DNA of 64,000 bases from SURF-21 sp964529285 (GTDB lineage Bacteria > Actinomycetota > Geothermincolia > Geothermincolales > RBG-13-55-18), in assembly GCA_964529285.1 (NCBI GenBank), contig CAZGWK010000012.1, positions 1 through 64,000 of the forward strand, read 5' to 3'. Shown one piece after another: positions 35,067-43,680 of the stretch. The position numbers and the translations under genes are program-made. Below the pieces are notes generated by a model, which had not been told where the DNA came from, did not search any database, and saw nothing but the letters and a program-made list of their open reading frames with translations. The stretch's first letter is position 1, and each line of letters opens with the position of its first letter.

Positions 35067-35830
35067 GCGCGGCCCCGGGCTGGATCTCCGATTTCAAGGC
35101 GGAGCCCCGCCGTTCCGGTATCTTCCTGGACTTCGACGGTACTCTCAGCGTTCCTGCCGCGGACGGCGCGGGGGTCGGCCTGCACCCGAGCGCCGCTGAG
35201 ATACTCCCCGGCCTCGCGCGGCGCTATCCCATGTGCGTTATGTCCGGCATGCGCGCGGCGGACCTGGAGTCCCAGGTAGGGCTGGCGCATGTCCACTACG
35301 TGGGAGTACACGGCATGGAATGGATGGAGGATGAACCGCGCATAGACCCCGAGGTACTGCCTTTCCTCCCGGCCCTGGACCGCGCCCGCGAGGAGCTGCT
35401 TTCCTCGCTCTCCGAACTGCCCGGCGTTAGCATCGAAGATAAGTTGATCTCGATCTCGCTGCATTTCCGCGAGGTCCCAGGCGAGGGAGACAGGGCTGTG
35501 CAACTGGTTGGGGGCCTGGCCGACAAGCTGGGGCTCAAGACGAAGCGCGGCGGAAAGACGCTGGAACTGCGCCCCCCCGTGGACATCGACAAGGGCACGG
35601 TGCTCATCCGCCTGGCTGCCGGCTGGAAGCTGAAACGTGCCCTTTACGCCGGCGACGACCTCACGGACGTGGACGCCTTTCGCGGCCTGCGTTACCTCAT
35701 GAAGGAGGGCGGTTTCGAGGGCGTGGCCATTGCCGTCCTCACGCCCGAAACCCCCATCGAGCTCGAGGCGGTGGCCGACCTCACCGTCGAGGGACCCGGC
35801 GGCCTCCTGGACCTCCTCTCCCAACTCTGA
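35063..35830 (+). CDS. otsB: trehalose-6-phosphate phosphatase
   Basis: This 255-residue HAD phosphatase has motif I GIFLDFDGTLSVP (nucleophile Asp), motif II in MCVMSGMRAADLE, the cap segment VHGMEWMEDEP, and motif IV YAGDDLTDVDAFRGL. It removes phosphate from trehalose-6-phosphate. GTG start overlapping the previous stop (GTGA). The synthase partner otsA is 2 kb downstream on the same strand but separated by an opposite-strand ATPase gene and a nitroreductase, so the trehalose pathway is split. Confidence 0.9.
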   Translation: MSAAPGWISDFKAEPRRSGIFLDFDGTLSVPAADGAGVGLHPSAAEILPGLARRYPMCVMSGMRAADLESQVGLAHVHYVGVHGMEWMEDEPRIDPEVLPFLPALDRAREELLSSLSELPGVSIEDKLISISLHFREVPGEGDRAVQLVGGLADKLGLKTKRGGKTLELRPPVDIDKGTVLIRLAAGWKLKRALYAGDDLTDVDAFRGLRYLMKEGGFEGVAIAVLTPETPIELEAVADLTVEGPGGLLDLLSQL

Positions 35831-35833
35831 TGT

Positions 35834-35869
35834 TGTCCCGATCATGGGGTCAGCCCCGGACATGGGACA
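35834..35869 (+). repeat. 36-bp REP, copy 3
   Basis: Sense orientation, three bases after the otsB stop. Confidence 0.9.
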
Positions 35870-35914
35870 TAATCAAGGTTAAAGTATCGCTTTATCCGGC
35901 ATGTGAATGATTTT

Positions 35915-36008
35915 GTTGATTATGGAGGCCCTCAGTGTTGAAAATGGAGGGCTGACCCCAGGTCTTGAGGCCTGACCCTCAGTGTTGAAAATGGAGGGCT
36001 GACCCCAG
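35915..36008. repeat. tandem class-B ends
   Basis: Two head-to-tail copies of GTTGAAAATGGAGGGCTGAC-CCCAGGTCT (35934 and 35983) with a GAGGCCTGACCCTCA linker. They end ten bases from the stop of the minus-strand ATPase gene. Confidence 0.8.
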
Positions 36009-36018
36009 GTCTTTGTTT

Positions 36019-36750
36019 CTACCAGGTGAGCTCTTTTGCGTCCCTGGGCTTATCCACTTTGCTTATCTCGGCTACCTCGCCGCTGTGCAGGCGCACGGTG
36101 CGGTCTGACATCTCGGAGATGGCGGAGTTGTGGGTGACCAGTATGATGGTCTGCTTCTCCTCGCGGTTGATCTCCTGCATCACCTTGAGCACGTTCTTCC
36201 CGGTCTCGAAGTCCAGCTCTCCGGTGGGCTCGTCGCACAGGAGGATGGGCGGGCTCTTGCACATGGCACGGGCGATGGCAACCCGCTGCTGCTCGCCTCC
36301 CGAAAGCTGGCTGGGGAAATGGTCGGAGCGGTCGGCGAGCCCCACCATCTCCAGGGCCTGCATGGACCTGTCGTGCGTGTCGCTCTCCACCAGCTCCAGC
36401 GCGAACTCCACGTTCTCCAGGGCGGTCAGGGTGGGGATGAGATTGAAGAACTGGAAGATGAACCCTATCTGGGTCCGCCGGTAATCGGTGAGCTCCTTGT
36501 TGTCCAGGTTGGAGATATCCTGCCCGTTTACGATGAGGCTTCCCTCACTGACGGTGTCCATCCCGCCGATGAGGTTGAGTAGCGTGGTCTTGCCCGAGCC
36601 GCTGGGACCCAGGATGACGATGAGCTCGCCTTCCTTGATGGTGAGGTCGACGTCGCGTAGCGCCTTGACCTCGAGTTCTCCCATGGGATAGGTCTTGCAT
36701 ACGCCTTCGAAAACGATCAGCTCTTTTCCGTTTTCTCCCGGATAGACCAA
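36019..36750 (-). CDS. ABC transporter ATPase, LolD/MacB type, without adjacent permease
   Basis: This 243-residue ATPase has Walker A VILGPSGSGKTTLLNLIGGM, signature FPSQLSGGEQQRVAIARAM, Walker B PPILLCDEPTGELDF and the H-loop VTHNSAI. The Q-loop region (IGFIFQFFNLIPTLTALENV) is typical of the MacB/LolD/FtsE-related family. Such ATPases work with FtsX-like permeases, often for lipoprotein, antibiotic or cell-wall tasks, but no permease flanks it. The start is TTG with AAAGGAGG seven bases upstream. C-terminal extension of about 20 residues. Confidence 0.88.
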   Translation of the reverse strand: MVYPGENGKELIVFEGVCKTYPMGELEVKALRDVDLTIKEGELIVILGPSGSGKTTLLNLIGGMDTVSEGSLIVNGQDISNLDNKELTDYRRTQIGFIFQFFNLIPTLTALENVEFALELVESDTHDRSMQALEMVGLADRSDHFPSQLSGGEQQRVAIARAMCKSPPILLCDEPTGELDFETGKNVLKVMQEINREEKQTIILVTHNSAISEMSDRTVRLHSGEVAEISKVDKPRDAKELTW

Positions 36751-36997
36751 ACGTTTTCCTCCTTTTATGCGAGCTCTTTACTTTTGCTTTCTTCCCTGCA
36801 ACCGGCATCTCGCTCGGGCCACGCTACATGATATATCATACTTTATATCGAACGGTCCGGGACGGGGTCAATCCCGAAAATCGATCGCTCGCAGCGGGGC
36901 GCCGGGCCGGGGAACGCATGTGAACGCATGTTATTTTTCCCGTGCTTGAGGGTAGACTAGCCGCTAAGACAGATTTTGATCTGAAGGAGATGAGCGC

Positions 36998-37522
36998 ATG
37001 GCCATGAAGATCTTCGAAGAACGGCGCAGTATCCGCAAATATGAGGACCGCCCGGTGGAGGAGGAGAAGCTGGAGGCGGTACTCGAGGCCGCCCGCCTGG
37101 CGCCCTCCTGGGCGAACATGCAGTGCTGGACCTACATAGTGGTCAAAGACGCCGAGTTGAGGGAGGCGGTCGCCGCCACCCTGAAAAACAACCCTATCCA
37201 GAAGGCCGTGACGGTGGCGCCGGTGCTCATCGTGGCCTGTGCCGACCCCGAGAAATCGGGGAACGCCAACGGCCAGCCCTATTACATGATGGACATAGGC
37301 ATAAGCTTCCAGCAGCTCATGCTCGAGGCTTGCAACCAGGGCCTGGGCACCTGCTGGGTAGGCTGGATAAAGGAGGCCGACATCCGCTCCATCCTCGGGG
37401 TGCCCGAGGATAAACGCATCGTGGCGATGACCCCGCTTGGTTATCCCGCCGTTCATCCCGATTTCCCGGGCCGCAAGCCCCTGCACGATATCGTTTATCA
37501 CGACAAGTGGGGCCGGGGATGA
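36998..37522 (+). CDS. nitroreductase-family FMN oxidoreductase
   Basis: This 174-residue nitroreductase-fold protein has IFEERRSIRKYEDRPVEEEK (FMN phosphate-binding Arg/Ser), ARLAPSWANMQCWTYIVV and DIGISFQQLMLEACNQGLGT with CWVGW, and ends in the usual KPLHDIVYHDKWG. It presumably binds FMN as a homodimer and reduces nitro or quinone-type substrates; the physiological substrate is unknown. AAGGAG lies eight bases before the ATG. A REP follows 68 bases after the stop. Confidence 0.88.
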   Translation: MAMKIFEERRSIRKYEDRPVEEEKLEAVLEAARLAPSWANMQCWTYIVVKDAELREAVAATLKNNPIQKAVTVAPVLIVACADPEKSGNANGQPYYMMDIGISFQQLMLEACNQGLGTCWVGWIKEADIRSILGVPEDKRIVAMTPLGYPAVHPDFPGRKPLHDIVYHDKWGRG

Positions 37523-37589
37523 TCTAAGCTTATCAGTCAGAAGACAGCCTCGCGTGAGTGTCTTTGACCTTCCCCGAAAACGATCATCT

Positions 37590-37625
37590 TGTCCCGATAA
37601 TGGGGTCAGCCCCGGACATGGGACA
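37590..37625 (+). repeat. 36-bp REP, copy 4
   Basis: Full copy, sense with respect to the upstream nitroreductase gene. Confidence 0.9.
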
Positions 37626-37771
37626 TATCTCCCAGCCAATAGCTGAAACAAGGATCGGATCTGCCGTTCAATTCGCAAGCTCAGGCATATTCATGGTTAC
37701 CATTAATTTACATGTTAAAGACCGGGCGCCGAGGGGTAGATGCTATACTGTCATGTGGAAGGAGTGATAGC

Positions 37772-39376
37772 GTGGACAGGGACAGCATCGAATTCGACGA
37801 ACTGGACCTCGAGACCATAACCCCGCGCCAGGTGCGCCAGTATCTCAAGGACAAGTTCGTGATCGTAGCCTCCAACCGCGGACCGGTGGAGTTCAGGAAG
37901 GAGGAAGACGGCACCATCAAGGCCCACCGCGGTGCCGGCGGAGTGGTCACCGCCATGTCCACCGCCCTGGTGGCAACGGACGCGGTGTGGATATCGAGCA
38001 TGCGTACCAAGGAGGACGCCAAGATGGCCCGCGAGGCGCCCGGCGGCAGGCTGGCCATGCCACCGGACAAACCACAGTACTGGGTACGCTACATCCTCCC
38101 CGAAAAGAAGGATTTCAAGCAGTACTACAGCGTGATCAGCAACTCCATCATCTGGCCGATGCAGCATTATTTATTCGACGTGCTGCACCGGCCGGTCATA
38201 GACGAGTCGGTGCACAACGCCTGGAACCAGGGATACCGCAATATAAACCGCCTCTTCGCAGAGGAGATCATCCGCGAGATACGCTCCACCGACAAGAAAC
38301 CCCTCATCTTCCTCCAGGACTACCACCTCTACCTGTGCGCGCAATACATAAGGCGCAAGGAACCCGACGTCCTCATACATCACTTCACCCACTGCCCCTG
38401 GGCACAGCCCGATTATTTCCGCATGCTCCCCCAGGGCATGCGCCGCGAACTCCTGCAGGGGATGCTCGGCAACGACGTCTTGGGATTCCATACCCCGCAT
38501 TACGTGAACAACTTCCTGCAGTGTTGCCGCGAAGGCGAGGCCGTGCGCGCAGCGGTCGACACGAAACGCCGCCTGGTGCGCCATGGTACGCAGGAGACCT
38601 ACGTGCGCCACTACCCCATCTCCATTGACCACGAGGCGCTGGAGAGGACCGCCAGCCGCAAGGACGTGGCCGACTACCAGGCTCGCCTGCGCGCCCTCGC
38701 GGGCGGACGCAAGCTGCTGGTGCGCGTGGACCGCGTGGAACCGTCCAAGAACATCCTGCGCGGCCTGCAGGGATACGAGCTCTTCCTGCGCCGTTACCCC
38801 GCATGGCAGGAGCGCGTGATATTCGCCGTCTACCTCTACCCCTCCCGCTCGGACCTCAAGGAGTACAGGGACCTGCAGCGCGACATCGAGGAGGCCGTCG
38901 AAGCGATAAACCACGAGTTCGGGACCGAGGACTGGGAGCCCATAAACCTGGACATCAAGGACAATTATCCGCGCTCGGTCGCGGCGCTGATGGAGTTCGA
39001 CGCACTACTGGTCAACCCGGTGATCGACGGTATGAACCTGGTCTGCAAGGAAGGAGCGGTGCTCAACCGGCGCAGCGGCGTCATCATCCTCTCGGTGAAC
39101 GCAGGGGCTTACCAGGAGATGCGGGGTACGGTGGTGCCGCTCAACCCGCTGGACGTGATGGAGACGGCGGACGCCATCAAGACAGCCCTGCAGGCGGGCG
39201 AGCGCAAGCGCAAGACCATGGCCAAGTCCGCACGCGAGGTGGTACAGGCCAATACCTCCTTCAAGTGGTTCCTGCAGCAGATGCGTGCCCTGCGCCGCGT
39301 GGAGAAGCAGCGCGAGGAGACGAAAAGGAAGCAGGTCGGCCTGCCGGAGATGCCACGCTACGAACATTTCGAATGA
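37772..39376 (+). CDS. otsA: trehalose-6-phosphate synthase (GT20)
   Basis: This 534-residue GT20 enzyme forms trehalose-6-phosphate from a nucleotide-glucose donor and glucose-6-phosphate. Landmarks: FVIVASNRGPVEFRKEEDG, RGAGGVVTAMSTALVATDAV, FLQDYHLYLCAQYIRRKEPD, HHFTHCPWAQPDYFRMLPQG, and LVRVDRVEPSKNILRGLQGY. The C-terminal donor loop is DALLVNPVIDGMNLVCKEGA. GTG 37772 has AAGGAGTG five bases upstream, and a longer frame upstream is not credible. It carries a short N-terminal extension before the GT20 core. otsB is located upstream at 35063. Confidence 0.93.
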   Translation: MDRDSIEFDELDLETITPRQVRQYLKDKFVIVASNRGPVEFRKEEDGTIKAHRGAGGVVTAMSTALVATDAVWISSMRTKEDAKMAREAPGGRLAMPPDKPQYWVRYILPEKKDFKQYYSVISNSIIWPMQHYLFDVLHRPVIDESVHNAWNQGYRNINRLFAEEIIREIRSTDKKPLIFLQDYHLYLCAQYIRRKEPDVLIHHFTHCPWAQPDYFRMLPQGMRRELLQGMLGNDVLGFHTPHYVNNFLQCCREGEAVRAAVDTKRRLVRHGTQETYVRHYPISIDHEALERTASRKDVADYQARLRALAGGRKLLVRVDRVEPSKNILRGLQGYELFLRRYPAWQERVIFAVYLYPSRSDLKEYRDLQRDIEEAVEAINHEFGTEDWEPINLDIKDNYPRSVAALMEFDALLVNPVIDGMNLVCKEGAVLNRRSGVIILSVNAGAYQEMRGTVVPLNPLDVMETADAIKTALQAGERKRKTMAKSAREVVQANTSFKWFLQQMRALRRVEKQREETKRKQVGLPEMPRYEHFE

Positions 39377-39396
39377 CGCCGTCCATCACCGAACCT

Positions 39397-39451
39397 GGGG
39401 TCAGCCCTCCATTATCCACATCGGGGGCCAGCCCTCCACATTCCACACGAT
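39397..39451 (+). repeat. class-B half-element after otsA
   Basis: GGGGTCAGCCCTCCATTATC, then GGGGGCCAGCCCTCCACATT; sense, 20 bases after the otsA stop. No right end seen. The region from there to 39614 shows no other feature. Confidence 0.7.
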
Positions 39452-39614
39452 CAAATGCCGACATGATCAAGAGAAAGCCTTGAGTTTTTAGAGCTTGAGA
39501 CCCTGTTGTTAAGTGACTGTTAACCCATCGCTTGCCGTTCACTCCATGCAAAAAAGTACCGATAAATAATACTGTCGGCTTGGGGAAAACGGACATGCGA
39601 GGGGGGGGTAGTAG

Positions 39615-40694
39615 ATGAGTGCAACATGCGAGGAGTGTGGAGTCCCGAAGATCATAACCAGGACACACACCTGGCAAGACGGATGCATAGTCGATAACGC
39701 CAGTGGTAATGCAAACTTCTGCGTCTACGAGGTGGATTTCCACAACACACTTTTCGACAAGGTGGGCGCGGAGCTCGGCATCCCTCTGGACAACATCATC
39801 CTGAACGCGGGCAGGCATGCCTCTGCCCGGGTGATAGATGACCTCTTGAGCGCCCATCCCCTGCTGGGTAAGCTTGTCTTCACCAGACCGCTGTACCGCC
39901 TGACCCAAAGGATGCTGGTGGATTTTGGTATGTCCATCGGGGTCGGCAAGATCGAGGTGATAGAACACAAGAAGGGGAAGCGGGGGTCCATACGCATCAC
40001 CGACCCCTACAACGTGCCGCACTGTACGGCCGTACTACTGGGCAGCATGGACAACATGTACGGCTACCCGGTATCTGCCGATATCCGCGAGGAAGGTGGT
40101 GGGAGCTTCATCGGAGAGTTTGAGCTTGCAAAGAGGGACTCTGCGGTCGACGAAGCTTTCCTGCGGCTGACAACCGAGGACCTCAACCCCGAGAGGTCCG
40201 GTACAACGCATGCCTTTACGCCCTGCAAGAAATGCGGAGCGCCGCGGGATTTCGGCTCTACCTACTCCTTCGACCCGGCAAGGGGTATCATCATTGAACA
40301 GCTTAACAGGGAAAGGGTAGTGCTGTTGGGCGTCTATTCCATCAACTCCATAGTGCGGGAGTTCGAGAACGAACTGGGACACGACATAACAGACCTGTTC
40401 GTAAGGAAGGAAGATGAAAGTTTCAAGAGAAAGCTTGCCGTCACCTTGCTGGCCGAAGAGATGAGAAATGAGCGGGATATTCGGGATTACTTATGCCTGC
40501 GCGGCTTTGGGATGTTGTCAGAGATGGTGGAGGAAGGGGACATTACCCATTTCACCATAGAGAATGCCTTTATCCCGCCTGTTGTTGCCGGCCGTCTCCT
40601 TGCTCTTTGCGAATACAGGCACGGCACGAAATGCGCGTACGAGTACGCGCTCGAAGACAATAAAATGAGGTTGTCCATAGGCGCTGAGAAGTAA
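39615..40694 (+). CDS. two-domain Cys-motif protein of unrecognised family (copy 1)
   Basis: This 359-residue soluble protein has no recognised function. It is internally repeated: domain 1 starts CEECGVPKIITRTHTWQDGC, and domain 2 (about residue 200) starts CKKCGAPRDFGSTYSFDPAR. Each CxxCGxP head is followed by a [DR]G[CI]I[VI] strand, a helical part containing a LG[IH]xxxxI segment, and an FG-rich tail. The tail RGFGMLSEMVEEGDITHFTI followed by ENAFIPPVVAGRLLALCEYR recalls the 4-vinyl-reductase (V4R)-like ligand-binding pattern. A CxxC zinc or redox site is likely. There is no signal peptide. The next gene is a clear paralogue. Confidence 0.75.
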   Translation: MSATCEECGVPKIITRTHTWQDGCIVDNASGNANFCVYEVDFHNTLFDKVGAELGIPLDNIILNAGRHASARVIDDLLSAHPLLGKLVFTRPLYRLTQRMLVDFGMSIGVGKIEVIEHKKGKRGSIRITDPYNVPHCTAVLLGSMDNMYGYPVSADIREEGGGSFIGEFELAKRDSAVDEAFLRLTTEDLNPERSGTTHAFTPCKKCGAPRDFGSTYSFDPARGIIIEQLNRERVVLLGVYSINSIVREFENELGHDITDLFVRKEDESFKRKLAVTLLAEEMRNERDIRDYLCLRGFGMLSEMVEEGDITHFTIENAFIPPVVAGRLLALCEYRHGTKCAYEYALEDNKMRLSIGAEK

Positions 40695-40857
40695 TACTGA
40701 TGATACCGATGGGGTCTTCCTGGGGGGCCGTGAAGGAGAAGGCCTGGGGGGCGAACTCCACAGGCGACAAGAATAAGTCCTGATGAGGTTGTCCATAGGC
40801 CTCGAGAAAGAGCACTGATAAGTTCGTGCGGGGGCTGTGAGAAGAAGCCCTAATGAC
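40679..40857 (+). repeat. degenerate repeats copying the 3' end of the upstream gene
   Basis: The coding tail ATGAGGTTGTCCATAGGC recurs at about 40782, followed again by GAGAA and CTGATRA-type stops. Related AGGC…GAGAA…CCTGATGA motifs start at 40679, 40762, 40797 and 40833, the last three spaced 35-36 bases. They fill the gap between the two paralogues and may be debris of a lost copy. Confidence 0.6.
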
Positions 40858-40916
40858 ATGGAGTCATATTCCCGATATAAACTTCAGGCCATTCCGCATG
40901 CATAGGAGGGGTAAGT

Positions 40917-41984
40917 ATGTCGGGTATCTGCAGGTCCTGCGGCGTTCCCAAGCTGCTGGCAATGACGCAGGCGTGGCGGGATGGCTGCATAGTCGACACC
41001 ACCGGCGGGTCAGCCAGCCTGTGCATCTACGAGGCCTCCTATCCGACCGCACTGATAGAAGAGCTCGAGGGGCAGCTCGGCATCCCGCTCGACCGCATCG
41101 TCTACCTGGCCGGGACGCACGCGGCGGTGAAGGTGCTGGGCGTGCTCTACGAATCTCATCCCCACATCGGCAAACTCCTTTTCAGTGCCCCCTTCCACCG
41201 CATGACCGAGCGCGTCCTCATAGGCTTCGGAAGGGCCATCGGTGTGGCCAACGTCACCATAGTCGAGCGCCGGAGGCGCAGTGGTGCACGGGTGATGATC
41301 GATAATCCCTTTGACCTTTCGAATTGTCTCGCGATCATCTCCGGCATACTGCAGATAGCCGACGGCGGCTCCATAGCCTATGACATTCTCGAGGAAAACG
41401 GCTCCTGCCTGGTCGATTTCATGCCCGCCCCTTCCGATGTGTGCGAGGAGGAAGCCTACCAGCGCCTGTTCGCCGAAAACCTCGCCCCGAAGAAAGTCGA
41501 TAGCGACCTCAAGCTCTCGAAATGCATCGTATGCGGCGCGCCGCGCGAAGTAGGGCAACTGTGCGAATTCGACACCGGCCAGGGTTTGATCAGGGAGAGC
41601 GCCAGCGGGGAAAGGATGATATTGATGGGGGTGCACGGTTTCAATACCATCATCCGGGAGCTGAGCTGGGAGTTGGGACAGTCCGTGAACAACATCTTCA
41701 TCGACTTCGAGAAACGCAAACTGTCCGCAAAGCTGCCGGGGGCGTCCGGAGATGAGTTGCTCTGGGGCGAGGAGGGGCTGCGCAAGTATTTCGCAGTGAG
41801 GGGACTGGGTATGCTTAAAGAGCTGCGGGAGAAGGACGGGGTCAGCTCTTTCACGGTTCATAACGCCTTCGTTGCGCCCCTTGTGGCGGGACGCCTGCTC
41901 GCCCTTTGGGAACTGAAAAACGGCCGTGAAGGTTCCTACGAGTTCGACGTAACCGACGACACCCTGCGCTTCTCCATCTCCTGA
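40917..41984 (+). CDS. two-domain Cys-motif protein of unrecognised family (copy 2)
   Basis: This 355-residue paralogue aligns with the preceding gene throughout: CRSCGVPKLLAMTQAWRDGC with IVDTTGGSAS at the start, GRAIGVANVTIVERRRRSGA in the middle, CIVCGAPREVGQLCEFDTGQ opening the second domain, and VRGLGMLKELREKDGVSSFT followed by VHNAFVAPLVAGRLLALWEL near the end. Both CxxC pairs are kept. Sequence between motifs is well diverged, so the duplication is not recent. Both genes are co-directional with separate leaders. Cytoplasmic; function unknown, with ligand or metal sensing plausible. Confidence 0.75.
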   Translation: MSGICRSCGVPKLLAMTQAWRDGCIVDTTGGSASLCIYEASYPTALIEELEGQLGIPLDRIVYLAGTHAAVKVLGVLYESHPHIGKLLFSAPFHRMTERVLIGFGRAIGVANVTIVERRRRSGARVMIDNPFDLSNCLAIISGILQIADGGSIAYDILEENGSCLVDFMPAPSDVCEEEAYQRLFAENLAPKKVDSDLKLSKCIVCGAPREVGQLCEFDTGQGLIRESASGERMILMGVHGFNTIIRELSWELGQSVNNIFIDFEKRKLSAKLPGASGDELLWGEEGLRKYFAVRGLGMLKELREKDGVSSFTVHNAFVAPLVAGRLLALWELKNGREGSYEFDVTDDTLRFSIS

Positions 41985-42169
41985 CCGTAAGCCCTCTATA
42001 TTCCACGTGACTGGAACTGGTTCTCATCTTAACCCATCTTTAAGTGACTATGTACAATGCGGAGGGTTGCCCCCTTAATGATAGTCAACCCGTTCAACAG
42101 CTGGGTGGCTGGGTGGCCGCAATCCGAAAAAGATCTCTGGTAACCAACCGCTTGGACGATAATGCATTT

Positions 42170-42213
42170 CCTTGAGGCCTGACCCTCGTTGTTGAAAATG
42201 GAGGGCTGACCCC
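42170..42213 (-). repeat. class-B half-element
   Basis: GAGGCCTGACCCTCGTTGTT followed by GAAAATGGAGGGCTGACCCC, ending one base before the stop codon of the nucleotide-sugar dehydrogenase, sense with respect to it. Confidence 0.8.
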
Positions 42214-42214
42214 A

Positions 42215-43498
42215 TTATTTGAGGTTGTGTAGGGCGTTTCTGGTGTCCAGGACGGGTACGCCGGAACCGGCGATGAGCCTGTAATCCACGTCGCTGTGCG
42301 CGGTGACGATGACTGTACAGTCGCAGCCGCTCAAGGTCTCGGCGCTGAGCTCCACGCTGTGCAGCGCCATGCCCCCCATGTCGAAGGTCGGGACGAAGGG
42401 GTCGTGATAGATCACGTCCGCGCCCTCCTCGCTCAGCAGTTCCATGAGCTTGGCGGCCGGCGTCTCGCGCGTATCTCCCACGTCCGGCTTGTAGGCCACG
42501 CCTATCACCAGCACCCGCGCCCCCTTCAGGCTCTTCCCCGCCGCGTTGACCTTGCGCGCCACCAGCCCCGATACGAAGTAGGGCATGTTCACGTTGACCT
42601 TGCCCGCCAGCTCGATGAACTCGGTCTGGAAGTCGTACTCGCGCGCCTTCCACGCCAGGTAGAAGGGATCGACGGGGATGCAGTGGCCTCCCAGGCCCGG
42701 TCCCGGCCAGAAGGGCATGAAACCGAAGGGCTTGGTCGCCGCGGCCTCTATGACCTCCCATATATCCATCCCCATGCGCTCGCACAGCATCCACAGCTCG
42801 TTCACCAGCGCGATGTTCACCCCGCGGAAGATGTTCTCCAGCACCTTGGCCATCTCCGCCACCTCGGGCGAGCTGACCCTCACCGTCTCGTCCACGAAGC
42901 TGCCGTAGAAAGCCTCGGCGAGCGTGGCGCAATCCTCGCTCATCCCTCCCACCAGCTTGGGCGTGTTGGAGATATCCCAGCGCGGATTCCCCGGGTCCAC
43001 TCTCTCGGGCGAATAAGCCAGGTGGAAGTCCCTGGCCAGCTCCAGGCCGCCTTCCGCCAGCAGGGGCGCCACCACCTCCCGGGTTGTTCCGGGGAAGGAG
43101 GTGGACTCCATGATGACCAGCTTGGGCCTTCCGCCATCGCGCAGCGCATCCCTTATCAGAAGGGTGGCCTCGCGGATGAAACCGAGGTCGGGGTCTCGCG
43201 TCTTGGAGAGGGGCGTGGGCACGCAGATGCATATCACGTCGCAGGACGCGAGCTCTGCCGGGTCGCCGGTAACCTCGAACTTCCCCGCGGCCGTGAGTTC
43301 GGCCAGCTTGTCCCCGTCCAGCCCCTCGTAGAGAACCTCGCCCCGGGCCAGCCTCTCCCTTTTCGTGCCGTCCTTTTCCAGGCCGATCACCCGGAAACCG
43401 GCGCCTGCCGCCTGCAGCGCCAGGGGGAGCCCCACGTATCCCATGCCGACGATCCCGACCAGCGCGCTGCGGTCTTCAATGGACTCCTTGAGGCCCAT
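42215..43498 (-). CDS. UDP-sugar 6-dehydrogenase (WecC/WbpA/UDP-HexNAc dehydrogenase type)
   Basis: This 427-residue enzyme oxidises C6 of a nucleotide sugar to the uronate in two NAD-dependent steps. It has the NAD-binding LVGIVGMGYVGLPLALQAAG, ICICVPTPLSKTRDPDLGFI, STSFPGTTREVV, the active-site segment GPGLGGHCIPVDPFYLAWKA with the nucleophilic Cys, and RVLVIGVAYKPDVGDTRETP. The VPTPL and GGHCIPVDPFYL signatures favour UDP-N-acetylhexosamine dehydrogenases over UDP-glucose ones. It probably feeds surface glycan synthesis. It diverges from nadE. Confidence 0.9.
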   Translation of the reverse strand: MGLKESIEDRSALVGIVGMGYVGLPLALQAAGAGFRVIGLEKDGTKRERLARGEVLYEGLDGDKLAELTAAGKFEVTGDPAELASCDVICICVPTPLSKTRDPDLGFIREATLLIRDALRDGGRPKLVIMESTSFPGTTREVVAPLLAEGGLELARDFHLAYSPERVDPGNPRWDISNTPKLVGGMSEDCATLAEAFYGSFVDETVRVSSPEVAEMAKVLENIFRGVNIALVNELWMLCERMGMDIWEVIEAAATKPFGFMPFWPGPGLGGHCIPVDPFYLAWKAREYDFQTEFIELAGKVNVNMPYFVSGLVARKVNAAGKSLKGARVLVIGVAYKPDVGDTRETPAAKLMELLSEEGADVIYHDPFVPTFDMGGMALHSVELSAETLSGCDCTVIVTAHSDVDYRLIAGSGVPVLDTRNALHNLK

Positions 43499-43680
43499 GC
43501 CACCTCCCTGTCTCCAGCGGTTAACCGTTGCCGGTGCGAGCGCCCTTTGCCCGCATTCCTATATGTTATCATTTGGGAGACGATGCCGCGCATGCGGGGC
43601 TGCAGCAATCGCGGCCATCGCGCATTTTACGCGGACGCAAGCGGCGGCACGAAGCAACGCAGGAGGCAGGAGGTGCTCCC

